Assembly: GCA_016933335.1 (NCBI GenBank)
Contig: JAFGBD010000074.1
Span: 1-64,000, forward strand
Source of the DNA: Bacteroidales bacterium
GTDB lineage: Bacteria; Bacteroidota; Bacteroidia; Bacteroidales; UBA10428
Length of the DNA stretch: 64,000 bases
Direction: 5' to 3'
The position numbers and the translations under genes are program-made. The first letter of the stretch is position 1; every line of letters starts with the position of its first letter. The notes beneath the pieces are model-generated. The model saw only the letters and a list, made by a program, of their open reading frames with translations, was not told the DNA's origin and ran no database searches. Shown piece after piece: positions 8,755-17,718 of the stretch.

Positions 8755-9791
8755 GTCAGGATCTGACTTAAATCCCAGTTTATTTCAGGCAGATAAGATA
8801 ACCGTGTATTCCTGATATGCAAAGGTGAAGGAAAATTATTTATATACAATGTACCGGTTCCCAGTCCCTGCACCATTTCAGTCCGGAGTGTTGCAGTCCA
8901 TTGTGCAATGGCATTAAGTCCGATGTTCGATTCAAGTGCCGACGTGATCCACCAGCCTGTGCGGGTTGTTTTGGCAATGGAGATCCATTCTTCACATGCA
9001 GCAAATCCTCCAAGCAGTCCCGGCTTTAAGACGATATAAGCTGGTCTCACTTCTTCAAGCAGTTCCCTGCGCCGACCGGCATCATTTATTCCGATCAGTT
9101 CTTCATCCAGTGCAACAGGCACCGGTGATTTATTGCAGATTTCTGCCAGCAGTTTATTCTGTCGCGGTTTAACAGGCTGTTCTATGGAATGAATATTGAA
9201 CCTGGATAGCATATCCAGTTTCTTCAGTGCTTCATCTGCATTAAACGCTCCGTTCGCGTCGAGTCTGATTTCTGTCTCAGGGTGTGCCCTTCTGAGGTTT
9301 TGCAGGAGGTCTGTTTCTGTTTCGAAGTCGGTGGCACCGATTTTCAGTTTCAGGCATTTATATCCGGCTTCGATTTTTTCTTCAATCTGTTTTTCCATAT
9401 GATCCCTGGTCCCCATCCAGATCAGGCCGTTGACAGGTATGCTTATATGCCCGGCTGTAAAACCGGACGGATAGATTATCCTTCTGCCCCCGTTTTTCAG
9501 ATCCAGCATGGCTGTTTCAAGTCCGAAACGAACGGAAGGATAGCAAGAGAGATCAAATTCGCGGGGGTGATGACCCGCATTAATGAATTCACACAGATCC
9601 CCGGCTATGGTTTCAAGGTCAGTATTAAGATCAGCACTCAGTCCGGGGATGGGGCTGCATTCGCCGATTCCGGACAGGTTATCGTTTTCAAGGATTATAA
9701 ACCATGATTTTTTTTGATGCAGAATACCGCGCGAAGTACTGGCCGGAGTTTTGAATCTGAATGTTTGTGCTTTAAACCTTGCCTGGTACAT
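8751..9791 (-). CDS. menC: o-Succinylbenzoate synthase
   Basis: MenC dehydrates SHCHC to o-succinylbenzoate. The 346-residue protein has the enolase-superfamily layout. The catalytic Lys pair lies in KLKIG (Lys148, Lys150). The metal ligands are Asp178 (LDANGAF), Glu204 (SIEQP) and Asp229 (ALDEE), and the opposite Lys is Lys256 (VLKPG). All key residues are present. It lies 17 bases after menA and overlaps menE by 4 bases, so translation is likely coupled. Dipeptide epimerase is the main alternative, but the operon settles the assignment. Confidence 0.93.
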   Translation of the reverse strand: MYQARFKAQTFRFKTPASTSRGILHQKKSWFIILENDNLSGIGECSPIPGLSADLNTDLETIAGDLCEFINAGHHPREFDLSCYPSVRFGLETAMLDLKNGGRRIIYPSGFTAGHISIPVNGLIWMGTRDHMEKQIEEKIEAGYKCLKLKIGATDFETETDLLQNLRRAHPETEIRLDANGAFNADEALKKLDMLSRFNIHSIEQPVKPRQNKLLAEICNKSPVPVALDEELIGINDAGRRRELLEEVRPAYIVLKPGLLGGFAACEEWISIAKTTRTGWWITSALESNIGLNAIAQWTATLRTEMVQGLGTGTLYINNFPSPLHIRNTRLSYLPEINWDLSQILT

Positions 9792-9808
9792 ATTCAGTCA
9801 AAAGCTTT

Positions 9809-10714
9809 TTATATCAGCAGACCAATGCCAAAGGTGAATGAAAAAAGGAGTGTGGAGAATGCCAGTTTTTTTAATTCTGCATTGAGTTCCAGAGGTCTGG
9901 TATACTTGTAGACAGACAATATATTCATAAACAGCATCGGAGTGGTAATTAAAAACAACCACTGGTACCCTGATTCAAAATTAATCAGTGTGTAAAGGCT
10001 GCCTGTTATCACGGCGCCGATTAAAAGCGACAGATGATAGAATTTTGCCCGCTGACTGCCGATAAGTACCACCATGGTTCTTTTGCTTGCTTTCTTATCG
10101 CTTTGATAATCACGGATATTATTGATATTCAGGACGCCTACGCTTAAAAAGCCGACTGATGTGGCAGGCAACAGCACATCCAGTCTCAGATGATGGGTAT
10201 GCAGATAGTAGGTGCCTATTACTCCGGCAAGACCAAAAAAGATGAATACGAAAAGATCACCCAGTCCGATATATCCATATGGCTTTTTGCCGATCGTATA
10301 TTTCACTGCAGCAAGAATGGCCCCGATACCCAGAATAAAATAGAATATTTTTATGCCTGCACCGGTTCCGCGGGTTCCTTCGAGAATAAGCAATGATCCG
10401 CTGATCAGCGACAGGCTGACAACAATAATGATTGCCAGGATCATCCGGAGGGGTTTAATCAGTCCGCTCTGAACCATACGTTTTGGTCCGAGCCTGGCTG
10501 TGGAGTCAGTGCCTTTTGTATAGTCGCCGTAATCATTGGCAAGGTTTGAGAGTATTTGCAGGAATAATGTTGTAAGAGATGCAAGTATAAATACCCGAAG
10601 GTTGAATTGATGCTCAGAGGCTGCAATAAAACTTCCCAGAATTGTACTGGAAAGTGCCAGGGGGCGGGTTCTTGGCCTGATAGCCTGCATCCAAGCTGAA
10701 AGATTATACTTCAT
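9809..10714 (-). CDS. menA: 1,4-Dihydroxy-2-naphthoate polyprenyltransferase
   Basis: MenA attaches the isoprenoid tail to dihydroxynaphthoate in the inner membrane. The 301 residues form about nine hydrophobic helices. The two Asp-rich prenyl-diphosphate motifs of the UbiA family are NDYGDYTKGTD at 60-70 and RDYQSD at 201-206. Basic residues between them (KRMVQSGLI) are typical of MenA. It lies between menB (42 bases) and menC (17 bases). The length matches the family. Confidence 0.94.
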   Translation of the reverse strand: MKYNLSAWMQAIRPRTRPLALSSTILGSFIAASEHQFNLRVFILASLTTLFLQILSNLANDYGDYTKGTDSTARLGPKRMVQSGLIKPLRMILAIIIVVSLSLISGSLLILEGTRGTGAGIKIFYFILGIGAILAAVKYTIGKKPYGYIGLGDLFVFIFFGLAGVIGTYYLHTHHLRLDVLLPATSVGFLSVGVLNINNIRDYQSDKKASKRTMVVLIGSQRAKFYHLSLLIGAVITGSLYTLINFESGYQWLFLITTPMLFMNILSVYKYTRPLELNAELKKLAFSTLLFSFTFGIGLLI

Positions 10715-10756
10715 ATATCATCCAAAAGAATATTGGCAAATTTAAGACATTTATTT

Positions 10757-11581
10757 TTAAGGCAACTTCGGAAATTTTTTAAAATCAGGATCCCTCTTTT
10801 CCAGAAAAGCGTTTTTTCCTTCCTGTGCTTCATCAGTCATGTAATACAGCATGGTTGAATTCCCTGCCAGTTCCTGGATGCCTGCCTGTCCGTCAAGCTC
10901 GGCATTCAATCCCGCCTTTATCATTCTGATGGCCAGAGGACTCCTTTTCATGATTTTCATGCACCATTCAACTGTAATATCTTCTAACTGTTCCAGAGGC
11001 ACAACCTTGTTGACCATTCCCATCTGATAAGCTTCCTGGGCAGTATATTGTTCGCAGAGAAACCAAATCTCCCGTGCCCTTTTCTGGCCAACATGCCTTG
11101 CGAGGTATGAAGCGCCAAATCCTGCATCGAAACTGCCAACTTTCGGTCCTGTTTGTCCGAAGCGTGCATTTTCAGAAGCGATGGTCAGGTCGCACATTAT
11201 ATGCAGCACATGGCCGCCACCAATGGCATAACCGTTTACCATGGCAATAACGGGTTTTGGCAGCGACCGTATCATGCGCTGAAGGTCAAGCACATTCAGG
11301 CGCGGGATACCGTCTTTCCCGACATATCCTGCCTGGTTCTTATAGTTTTGGTCACCGCCGCTGCAAAATGCTTTATCACCTTCACCTGTGAGAATCACCA
11401 CAAAGATATCCTGGTTTTCACGGCAGAATGCCATGGCTTCGCACATCTCTTTAACAGTATCAGGGGTAAAAGCATTTCTGTATCGCGGCCGGTTGATTGT
11501 GATTTTTGCAATACCTTCAAAAAGATCAAACCTGATTTCTTTAAAGTCTTTTATCTTGATCCAGTTTCTTTTTGTTGCCAT
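10757..11581 (-). CDS. menB: 1,4-Dihydroxy-2-naphthoyl-CoA synthase
   Basis: MenB closes the naphthoquinone ring of o-succinylbenzoyl-CoA. The 274-residue crotonase-fold protein has the oxyanion-hole and CoA motifs [11 protein letters not shown] and [13 protein letters not shown], the MenB-typical [12 protein letters not shown] stretch, and a C-terminal [13 protein letters not shown]. These features separate it from ordinary enoyl-CoA hydratases. A 111-base spacer precedes it after menD, the largest gap in the operon, so an internal promoter is possible. Confidence 0.96.
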   Translation of the reverse strand: MATKRNWIKIKDFKEIRFDLFEGIAKITINRPRYRNAFTPDTVKEMCEAMAFCRENQDIFVVILTGEGDKAFCSGGDQNYKNQAGYVGKDGIPRLNVLDLQRMIRSLPKPVIAMVNGYAIGGGHVLHIMCDLTIASENARFGQTGPKVGSFDAGFGASYLARHVGQKRAREIWFLCEQYTAQEAYQMGMVNKVVPLEQLEDITVEWCMKIMKRSPLAIRMIKAGLNAELDGQAGIQELAGNSTMLYYMTDEAQEGKNAFLEKRDPDFKKFPKLP

Positions 11582-11692
11582 GATTTCTATAAATGACTGT
11601 TAAGTACTGAAAGAACAGATTGTTTTGTATATACAGGGTGCTTTAAGTCTTCCTTTCTTATGAGTTAAATTAAAAATACAGGAAATTCACGG

Positions 11693-13387
11693 TCACTTTT
11701 TAATGTTTTTTATTTGTCTGAAATATTCTTTAAAAGCACTGGTATTTACTGCTGCGTCGGTTTTAACTTCCAGAACAGACGGACCTGCAACTGAAAAGAA
11801 GATCTTCATCAGTTTTTGCAGCGTGACCAGGTCGTTACAAAAATAGTATTTAATACCGAAAGCTTCAGCAATGTGTCGGATCTGAACCTGGTGAGGCGTT
11901 ATAAAATACTCTTTGATGGCCTCCATTTCTTCACTGGTTTCGATGAGGGTAAAAATGTTGCCCCCGCCGTTATTCATAACGATTATCCTGAAATGGCCGG
12001 TCAGATAATTGTTCCATATGGCACTGGAATCATAAATAAAAGCCAGGTCTCCTGCAATAACGGTTGTATTATTCCGTGAGGCAAAAGATGCACCGGCAGC
12101 AGCTGACACACAGCCATCAATGCCGGATGTCCCCCGGTTGCTGTAATAACGGATATCAGGTCTGGTATTGAAGAGCTGGGCATAACGGACAGGAGTGCTG
12201 TTGGCAAGATGAAGATCTGTTCCCGGTGGTATTGCTTCCAGTATCTGTTCAAATGCCTTCAGATCGGAAAAGGGCACTTGTTTCATAAAAGAGTGATGGT
12301 TTGACCGTATCATTTTTTCCTTCTGAATGAATATGCCTTTATAATCAAACGATACGGTATCCGGCGAGTATATGGCCGGTATTTTTTCCAGGAACAGTTC
12401 AGGGGAAACCATGATATTCCGGGTAAGACTCTGGTAGGTATCGGTGAATCTTGGCCAGGGCGATATATCCCAGTGTTCTGAAGGTTTATGAAGGCGCAAA
12501 AACTGTTTGAGCCTTTTTGACACAACAGCTCCTGCCAGGGTAACCAGAAGGTCAGGGCGAAAATCCTCATTCTCATCATCACCTGCAGCGGCAAAGAATC
12601 TTTCAGGGGTGTCAATGAAGGTTTCATCAGCAAGATTGGACAGGTTCTCTGCAATGATGACAACGGATTTATCTTTATTAACCTCGGCCAGTAAACGTAA
12701 AAGCTTTTTACCGGGCGTCCCGAAACCTGCAATGATCAGTTTCTTTTTAGCTTGTTTCCATTTTTCCTGGAGGGTATGAGTCTCATCATCAGAAATTTCC
12801 ATTCCGGCAGAAACCGTTCTGATAATTCTGACATCTCCTGAGGCAGCTGGCAGTTTATCATAAAGTGGCTCACGCAAAGGAACATTGATATGTACCGGCC
12901 CCTGCGGCAGCTGGCAGGCCAGGTCAACAGCCTGTGAAACAAGCCGGTTGTGATACCACAGATCTGCTTTGTCTGAGGTTTCAACCGGTAATACAAAACT
13001 CTTCTTCACATGGTTTTTAAAGACCTCTGCCTGCCTGATGGTTTGTCCGTCAGCCTGATCAATCCATTCAGGTGGCCGGTCAGCTGTAAATATCACCAGG
13101 GGCAGGTTCTGGTAATAAGCTTCAGCTATCGCCGGACCGAAATTCAGTGCAGCAGTCCCCGAGGTACACACCAGTGCAACAGGCTCAAAGCTTATCCGGG
13201 CAATTCCGAGTGCAAAATATCCTGCAGAACGTTCATCGGTAATGCTCAGACAGGTTATGTCATCGCACTGGTTAAATGCAATGATAAGGGGTGCGTTGCG
13301 TGATCCGGGTGTTATAACGGCATGCTTCAGACCATGATGTGCACAAATAAGCGGTATGTTTCTTATTCCCTGACGGGGGGAGTTCAT
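11693..13387 (-). CDS. menD: SEPHCHC synthase (2-succinyl-5-enolpyruvyl-6-hydroxy-3-cyclohexene-1-carboxylate synthase)
   Basis: MenD is a thiamine-diphosphate enzyme that joins 2-oxoglutarate to isochorismate. The 564 residues match the family length. The N-terminal PYR-domain motif HAVITPGSRNAPL and TDERSAGYFALG contain the conserved Glu that activates thiamine. The C-terminal domain has the GDLAFIYD metal-binding motif (GD...N). It starts 4 bases after menF. Confidence 0.95.
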   Translation of the reverse strand: MNSPRQGIRNIPLICAHHGLKHAVITPGSRNAPLIIAFNQCDDITCLSITDERSAGYFALGIARISFEPVALVCTSGTAALNFGPAIAEAYYQNLPLVIFTADRPPEWIDQADGQTIRQAEVFKNHVKKSFVLPVETSDKADLWYHNRLVSQAVDLACQLPQGPVHINVPLREPLYDKLPAASGDVRIIRTVSAGMEISDDETHTLQEKWKQAKKKLIIAGFGTPGKKLLRLLAEVNKDKSVVIIAENLSNLADETFIDTPERFFAAAGDDENEDFRPDLLVTLAGAVVSKRLKQFLRLHKPSEHWDISPWPRFTDTYQSLTRNIMVSPELFLEKIPAIYSPDTVSFDYKGIFIQKEKMIRSNHHSFMKQVPFSDLKAFEQILEAIPPGTDLHLANSTPVRYAQLFNTRPDIRYYSNRGTSGIDGCVSAAAGASFASRNNTTVIAGDLAFIYDSSAIWNNYLTGHFRIIVMNNGGGNIFTLIETSEEMEAIKEYFITPHQVQIRHIAEAFGIKYYFCNDLVTLQKLMKIFFSVAGPSVLEVKTDAAVNTSAFKEYFRQIKNIKK

Positions 13388-13391
13388 ATCG

Positions 13392-14540
13392 TTAACATAA
13401 ATGATTGAGCTTTTCGATGACAGACATTAATGTCATTTTTTTCTGGTTTGTTTCTTCCCATTCGTTTTCAGGAACAGAACCTGATGTAATTCCGGCACCA
13501 AGATACAATGCAAATTTATTTTCATAAACCTTCATGCAGCGAAGGTTGACATACAGGCTTGTTTCATTGTTCATATTTACAGGTCCGAGCAGTCCTGTAT
13601 AATATTCGCGGTGATGCGGCTCAATCCTTTCGAGTATCTTAAATGAAGCCTCTTTTGGCGAACCGCAGATTGAAGGGGTCGGGTGGAGCATACTGACAAA
13701 TTCCCCCAGGTGATGACCTATTGCATCAGCATCAAACAGGAACCTTGTTTTCAAATGGACAAGGTTACCCGCAATCTGTGTAACAGGTCCTGTTTTTTGA
13801 AAATCTTTCACATTGAAATTAAAAAGTACATTTTCAATGTATTGTGTGACGATATCCTGTTCTTCAATTTCTTTCAAAGGCCATTGTACTTTCTCGGGGG
13901 GCAGATCACTCAGCTTCTGGGTTCCTGCAAGTGAGATCGTTTCGACCATACCATTTCTTATTAAAACCAGGGGCTCAGGTGTTGCGCCAATCCAGCATCC
14001 TGCCCCCGGAATCTGGAAGACATAAACAAAAGCATGCGGGTATTTTTTACAGAGCTCGGTGAAAAGCATGGAATTTTCAAAAGGTGAATTTTTTGGTTCA
14101 ACATGAATTCTTGAAAGAACGGCTTTTTTTATTTTTCCCGAACTTATTTCTTCACGGATTTCTTTTACCTGCCTGATAAATTCTTTCTTTTCGGCAACAT
14201 AATATCCCCTGCCGTTGAGGTATTCAACAGACCGGTATTGTCTGATCTGTTTAAGACTGTCAGCCAGTTTTCCATTCATGTTGTAAGCATCAACAACAAC
14301 ATCGGGTTCAAGGACAAAAGAGGCGTCGCGGGAATCATTAAAAAACGGGGTGATGATGAATCCGCTCAGTTCATTTAGTTCACGCAGGCTTTTCAACTCT
14401 CTCGGTATGCCTTTGAATTGCACTAAAGTCTTGATGCCATTGCTTTGGGGAGATCTGAACGAAACAAAAGGTATGTTGTTCTTAAAGCAAATCTGGTGCA
14501 GATCTTTCAGGTAATTTTCTTTTATTCTTGTCGTTTCCAT
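13392..14540 (-). CDS. menF: Isochorismate synthase
   Basis: MenF converts chorismate to isochorismate, the committed step. The 382-residue protein is a chorismate-binding-family enzyme. Recognisable pieces are ISSGKIKKAVLSR, GCWIGATPEPLV, ISLAGTQ, the HLKTRF region and HPTPSICGSPK, followed by YTGLLGPVN and the C-terminal AGITSGSVPENEWEET metal-binding segment. Salicylate or anthranilate synthase would be the alternatives, but the men operon decides. Its start shares one base with the end of the thioesterase gene. Confidence 0.94.
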   Translation of the reverse strand: METTRIKENYLKDLHQICFKNNIPFVSFRSPQSNGIKTLVQFKGIPRELKSLRELNELSGFIITPFFNDSRDASFVLEPDVVVDAYNMNGKLADSLKQIRQYRSVEYLNGRGYYVAEKKEFIRQVKEIREEISSGKIKKAVLSRIHVEPKNSPFENSMLFTELCKKYPHAFVYVFQIPGAGCWIGATPEPLVLIRNGMVETISLAGTQKLSDLPPEKVQWPLKEIEEQDIVTQYIENVLFNFNVKDFQKTGPVTQIAGNLVHLKTRFLFDADAIGHHLGEFVSMLHPTPSICGSPKEASFKILERIEPHHREYYTGLLGPVNMNNETSLYVNLRCMKVYENKFALYLGAGITSGSVPENEWEETNQKKMTLMSVIEKLNHLC

Positions 14541-14995
14541 TAATTACCGGTCTGTTTTCCGTTTTTTTCAAGAACCATATTTGTTATTCGGCATATTGAG
14601 ATGGGTGTATCTTCCCCGTCAAAGATGTCCACACTCCATACGTGCGTGATCCTGCCACGATGTATTAGTCTTGCCACAGCATAAACATGGCTGCTTTTTG
14701 TGTTCCCGATATGGTTTCCGTTGATCTCCATACCCACAACATCAAATTTCAGCGGATTAACCAGGTTATAGGAACCTAAACTCCCGACTGTTTCGGCAAG
14801 GGCCATTACTGCACCGCCATGGAGCAGACCCAGGGGTTGTTTGGTACGGTGGTCAACCGGCATGGTTGCCCTGACGGTATACTCACTAATCTCGGTGATA
14901 ACAATTCCCAGGTGATCAATCAAAGAATTCCTGCATAATTCATTGATGGTTTCAACCGATATTAAATCCATATCCTGTATCTGTTTTTTTAACAT
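14540..14995 (-). CDS. Hotdog-fold thioesterase, probable DHNA-CoA hydrolase
   Basis: The protein has 151 residues from the ATG at 14995. An upstream ATG at 15031 would add 12 residues that lack family character. The hotdog signature LLHGGAVMALAETVGS has the Gly pair and Glu that the PaaI/YdiI-type thioesterases use. It heads the menaquinone operon and abuts menF, which supports hydrolysis of 1,4-dihydroxy-2-naphthoyl-CoA (MenI role) before prenylation. That role is inferred from position. A general acyl-CoA thioesterase is possible. Confidence 0.83.
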   Translation of the reverse strand: MLKKQIQDMDLISVETINELCRNSLIDHLGIVITEISEYTVRATMPVDHRTKQPLGLLHGGAVMALAETVGSLGSYNLVNPLKFDVVGMEINGNHIGNTKSSHVYAVARLIHRGRITHVWSVDIFDGEDTPISICRITNMVLEKNGKQTGN

Positions 14996-15229
14996 GAAAC
15001 ATACACTGTTGTTCATCCAACTGTGTGGCAAATTAACGAATTATTTGTTAAAATAAACCTGAAATTAAACAGGGTTTTATCATTCTTTGCAAACAGTCTG
15101 ATTGACATAAAACATTAACCTCTAAGAGTGTTGATAATACAACTGTTAAAAAATACGGCTAAAAAATAGCGCAACTGAATACCAGTTATTATAACTTTAT
15201 ACATCTTAACCAAATTAATTTAAAAAATC

Positions 15230-15769
15230 ATGAGAACAAAACTGCTGATACTGCTGATTATCGCAGTCATCATGGGCTGCGAGAAAGACAAAGAAGAAGG
15301 ACCTGCCTATGTCGGGACATGGGAATACAATGAAGAAGATGAAACAATTTCAACCGATCCTTTCCTGATCGTTCTGAGCCAGAAAATGGTGCTGACTTTA
15401 AGTAAAGATAAGTGGCAGATGATCAGGCGCGTAAAAGTGACTCCTGGTTTTAGTGATTTTGAAGACGTTATGGGTTTCAAGGGAACCATGACATTCGACG
15501 GAGAAAATGTTGAAATCGTCTTTCAGGAAGTCGGTTATCGTGAAATTGATTATCAAACATTTACCTTTATTGATGATGAGGTGGTCTGGTATAGCGCAGA
15601 GAATGATCCAAATATGTTTGGCAGTCTGTTTTATGATGAGTTCGAAATGGAACATACAACCATTAGCGGGAAGATGATTGTTGAGGGGAATACGCTGACC
15701 ATGAAAATGGATGAAGATTTGAATGGTCAGTATGATTCGGAAGAAATAACCGTATTTACCAGGATTTGA
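15230..15769 (+). CDS. Lipoprotein with lipocalin-like beta domain
   Basis: The 179-residue product has a lipoprotein signal peptide with the lipobox AVIMGC (Cys17), followed by acidic residues (EKDKEEG). The rest is beta-rich: VGTWEYNEEDE, then KMVLTLSKDKWQMIRR, KGTMTFDGENVEIVF, and a C-terminal strand GNTLTMKMDEDLNGQ. This pattern resembles lipocalin-like lipoproteins common in Bacteroidetes. The function is unknown. It stands between the divergent men operon and the cyd operon with its own spacer on each side. Confidence 0.75.
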   Translation: MRTKLLILLIIAVIMGCEKDKEEGPAYVGTWEYNEEDETISTDPFLIVLSQKMVLTLSKDKWQMIRRVKVTPGFSDFEDVMGFKGTMTFDGENVEIVFQEVGYREIDYQTFTFIDDEVVWYSAENDPNMFGSLFYDEFEMEHTTISGKMIVEGNTLTMKMDEDLNGQYDSEEITVFTRI

Positions 15770-15865
15770 TTGATTTGCAGGAATAACCGGTTTGAGGTCC
15801 AACAACCCTCGTATCGCTTCTTTCACATTGCATTGGTCTTCATTACATTGATGGCATATAAACAG

Positions 15866-15878
15866 ATTGATAATCAAT
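15866..15878. promoter_or_regulatory. ATTGAT-A-ATCAAT palindrome before the cyd operon
   Basis: A 13-base palindrome (ATTGAT at 15866-15871, ATCAAT at 15873-15878) lies 24 bases before the ATG of the DUF4492 gene. The half-sites match those of FNR-type regulators (TTGAT/ATCAA), but the spacer is 1 instead of 4 bases. An operator controlling the oxidase genes is possible. Confidence 0.3.
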
Positions 15879-15902
15879 TTGGTATTTTTCATCTGAAATT
15901 TA

Positions 15903-16148
15903 ATGTTTAGATTTATCAAAAACTGTTCAGAGAACATTTTGAGAGCAATAAAGAATATCATAAGATTCTATCTTGACGGATTCAGAAGTATGACCGTCGG
16001 TAAAACATTGTGGATTATCATTCTTATCAAGCTGTTCATCCTGTTTGCCGTATTAAAGATTTTTTTCTTCCCGGATTTTCTGAAATCGAGATTCGATACT
16101 GATGTTGAAAAAGGTAATTATGTTCTTGAGGAACTGTCAAATCCATAA
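15903..16148 (+). CDS. DUF4492 small membrane protein
   Basis: The 81-residue protein has an N-terminal amphipathic basic segment (FYLDGFRSMTVGKTLW, the conserved part of DUF4492), one transmembrane helix at about 36-56 and a short C-terminal tail. DUF4492 proteins are typically encoded immediately upstream of cydA in Bacteroidetes and some epsilonproteobacteria. Here the stop lies 3 bases before the cydA start. A role in assembly or stability of cytochrome bd is plausible but unproven. Confidence 0.82.
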   Translation: MFRFIKNCSENILRAIKNIIRFYLDGFRSMTVGKTLWIIILIKLFILFAVLKIFFFPDFLKSRFDTDVEKGNYVLEELSNP

Positions 16149-16151
16149 TAT

Positions 16152-17717
16152 ATGTTTGATAACATTGATCTGTCACTTGTAAACTGGTCAAGGGGGCAAT
16201 TCGCACTTACAGCGTTGTATCACTGGCTGTTTGTGCCGCTTACACTGGGACTTTCATTTATCATTGCCATGATGGAGACCATTTATGTCCGTACCGGCAA
16301 TGAAGAATGGAAGAGAATTGTCAAATTCTGGATGACATTATTCGGAATAAACTTTGCCATAGGTGTAGCCACCGGCATCATTCTGGAGTTTGAATTCGGC
16401 ACCAACTGGTCGAATTACTCCTGGTTTGTCGGTGATATTTTCGGAGCGCCTCTTGCCATTGAAGGTATCATGGCTTTTTTTATCGAATCAACATTTATAG
16501 CTGTCATGTTCTTCGGGTGGAACAAGGTCAGTAAAAAATTTCACCTTGCATCCACCTGGCTTGTTGCGATCGGCGCAAATCTTTCGGCTCTGTGGATACT
16601 GGTAGCGAATGCATGGATGCAGTTACCGGTGGGGATGCAGTTTAATCCCGACAATGCCCGCAACGAGATGGTGAATTTCTGGGAGGTTTTTCTCTCACCT
16701 GTGGCAGCCACCAAGTTTATTCATACCATTACTTCCGGATTTGTGCTTGGCTCTGTTTTTGTTATCGGAATAAGTGCATGGTTTATTCTTAAGAAGAGAG
16801 AACCGGTTCTTGCACAGCGGAGCATACTTATTGCAGCTGTTTTCGGATTATTATCATCGTTTGTACTGATATTCACAGGAGATTCTTCGGCCAGACAGGT
16901 AGCCAGGATACAACCGATGAAGTTTGCAGCCATGGAAGGCCTTTACAGGGGTCAGGATCAGGCCGGCCTTGTTGTAATAGGTGTTTTAAGTGCACAACGC
17001 GGTGATACAATCAATATAAAGAACAAGGATTTTATCTTCAGTATCGAAATTCCCAGAATTCTTTCTTATATGACATCAGGCTCATTCGATGTATTTATTC
17101 CGGGTATCAACGACCTTTTATACGGAAATGCTGAACAAGGTGTCATTTCGGCCCAGGAGAAGATTGATCGGGGACGGATTGCCCGTCAGACGCTGGCTGA
17201 CTTCAAAAAAGCAAAAGATAATGGCTCCAGGGAAGAATATGAAGCTTTAAAAGCAAAATTCTATGATCCCGGGTTCAAAGAAGAATATTTCAGGTATTTT
17301 GGCTATGGATTCCTGAATGACATCAACAGCATTGTTCCGAATGTACCCCTGACATTTTACAGCTTTCATATCATGGTCGTACTGGGATTCTATTTTGTGT
17401 TGTTTTTTATACTGTTTCTTTTCTTTGCATTCAGGGATAAACTGGGAAATAAGAGATTTTTGCTCAGGCTGGCGGTTATTACCATTCCCCTGGCATATAT
17501 TGCTACCATGCTGGGATGGATTGTGGCGGAGGTTGGCAGGCAGCCCTGGACCATACAGGATTTGCTTCCCGTGGTGGCAGCAACCTCTCATATTGATGCC
17601 GCATCGGTTCAGGTTACTTTCTGGCTTTTTGCTGCCCTGTTTACTGCATTGCTGATTGCCGAAGTGCAGATAATGTTTAAACAAATCCGTTCAGGACCCA
17701 AAGAAGGAGGTAAATAA
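16152..17717 (+). CDS. cydA: Cytochrome bd quinol oxidase subunit I
   Basis: CydA carries hemes b558, b595 and d and oxidises quinol while reducing oxygen. The 521-residue protein has the expected nine helices. Landmark motifs are the N-terminal SRGQFALTALYHWLFVPLTLG with the heme His, the GDSSARQVARIQPMK stretch and the C-terminal EVGRQPWTIQDLLP. The Q-loop is of moderate length. The start ATG follows DUF4492 by 3 bases and cydB follows within 1 base. The quinol is presumably menaquinol from the adjacent pathway. Confidence 0.97.
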   Translation: MFDNIDLSLVNWSRGQFALTALYHWLFVPLTLGLSFIIAMMETIYVRTGNEEWKRIVKFWMTLFGINFAIGVATGIILEFEFGTNWSNYSWFVGDIFGAPLAIEGIMAFFIESTFIAVMFFGWNKVSKKFHLASTWLVAIGANLSALWILVANAWMQLPVGMQFNPDNARNEMVNFWEVFLSPVAATKFIHTITSGFVLGSVFVIGISAWFILKKREPVLAQRSILIAAVFGLLSSFVLIFTGDSSARQVARIQPMKFAAMEGLYRGQDQAGLVVIGVLSAQRGDTINIKNKDFIFSIEIPRILSYMTSGSFDVFIPGINDLLYGNAEQGVISAQEKIDRGRIARQTLADFKKAKDNGSREEYEALKAKFYDPGFKEEYFRYFGYGFLNDINSIVPNVPLTFYSFHIMVVLGFYFVLFFILFLFFAFRDKLGNKRFLLRLAVITIPLAYIATMLGWIVAEVGRQPWTIQDLLPVVAATSHIDAASVQVTFWLFAALFTALLIAEVQIMFKQIRSGPKEGGK

Positions 17718-17718
17718 A

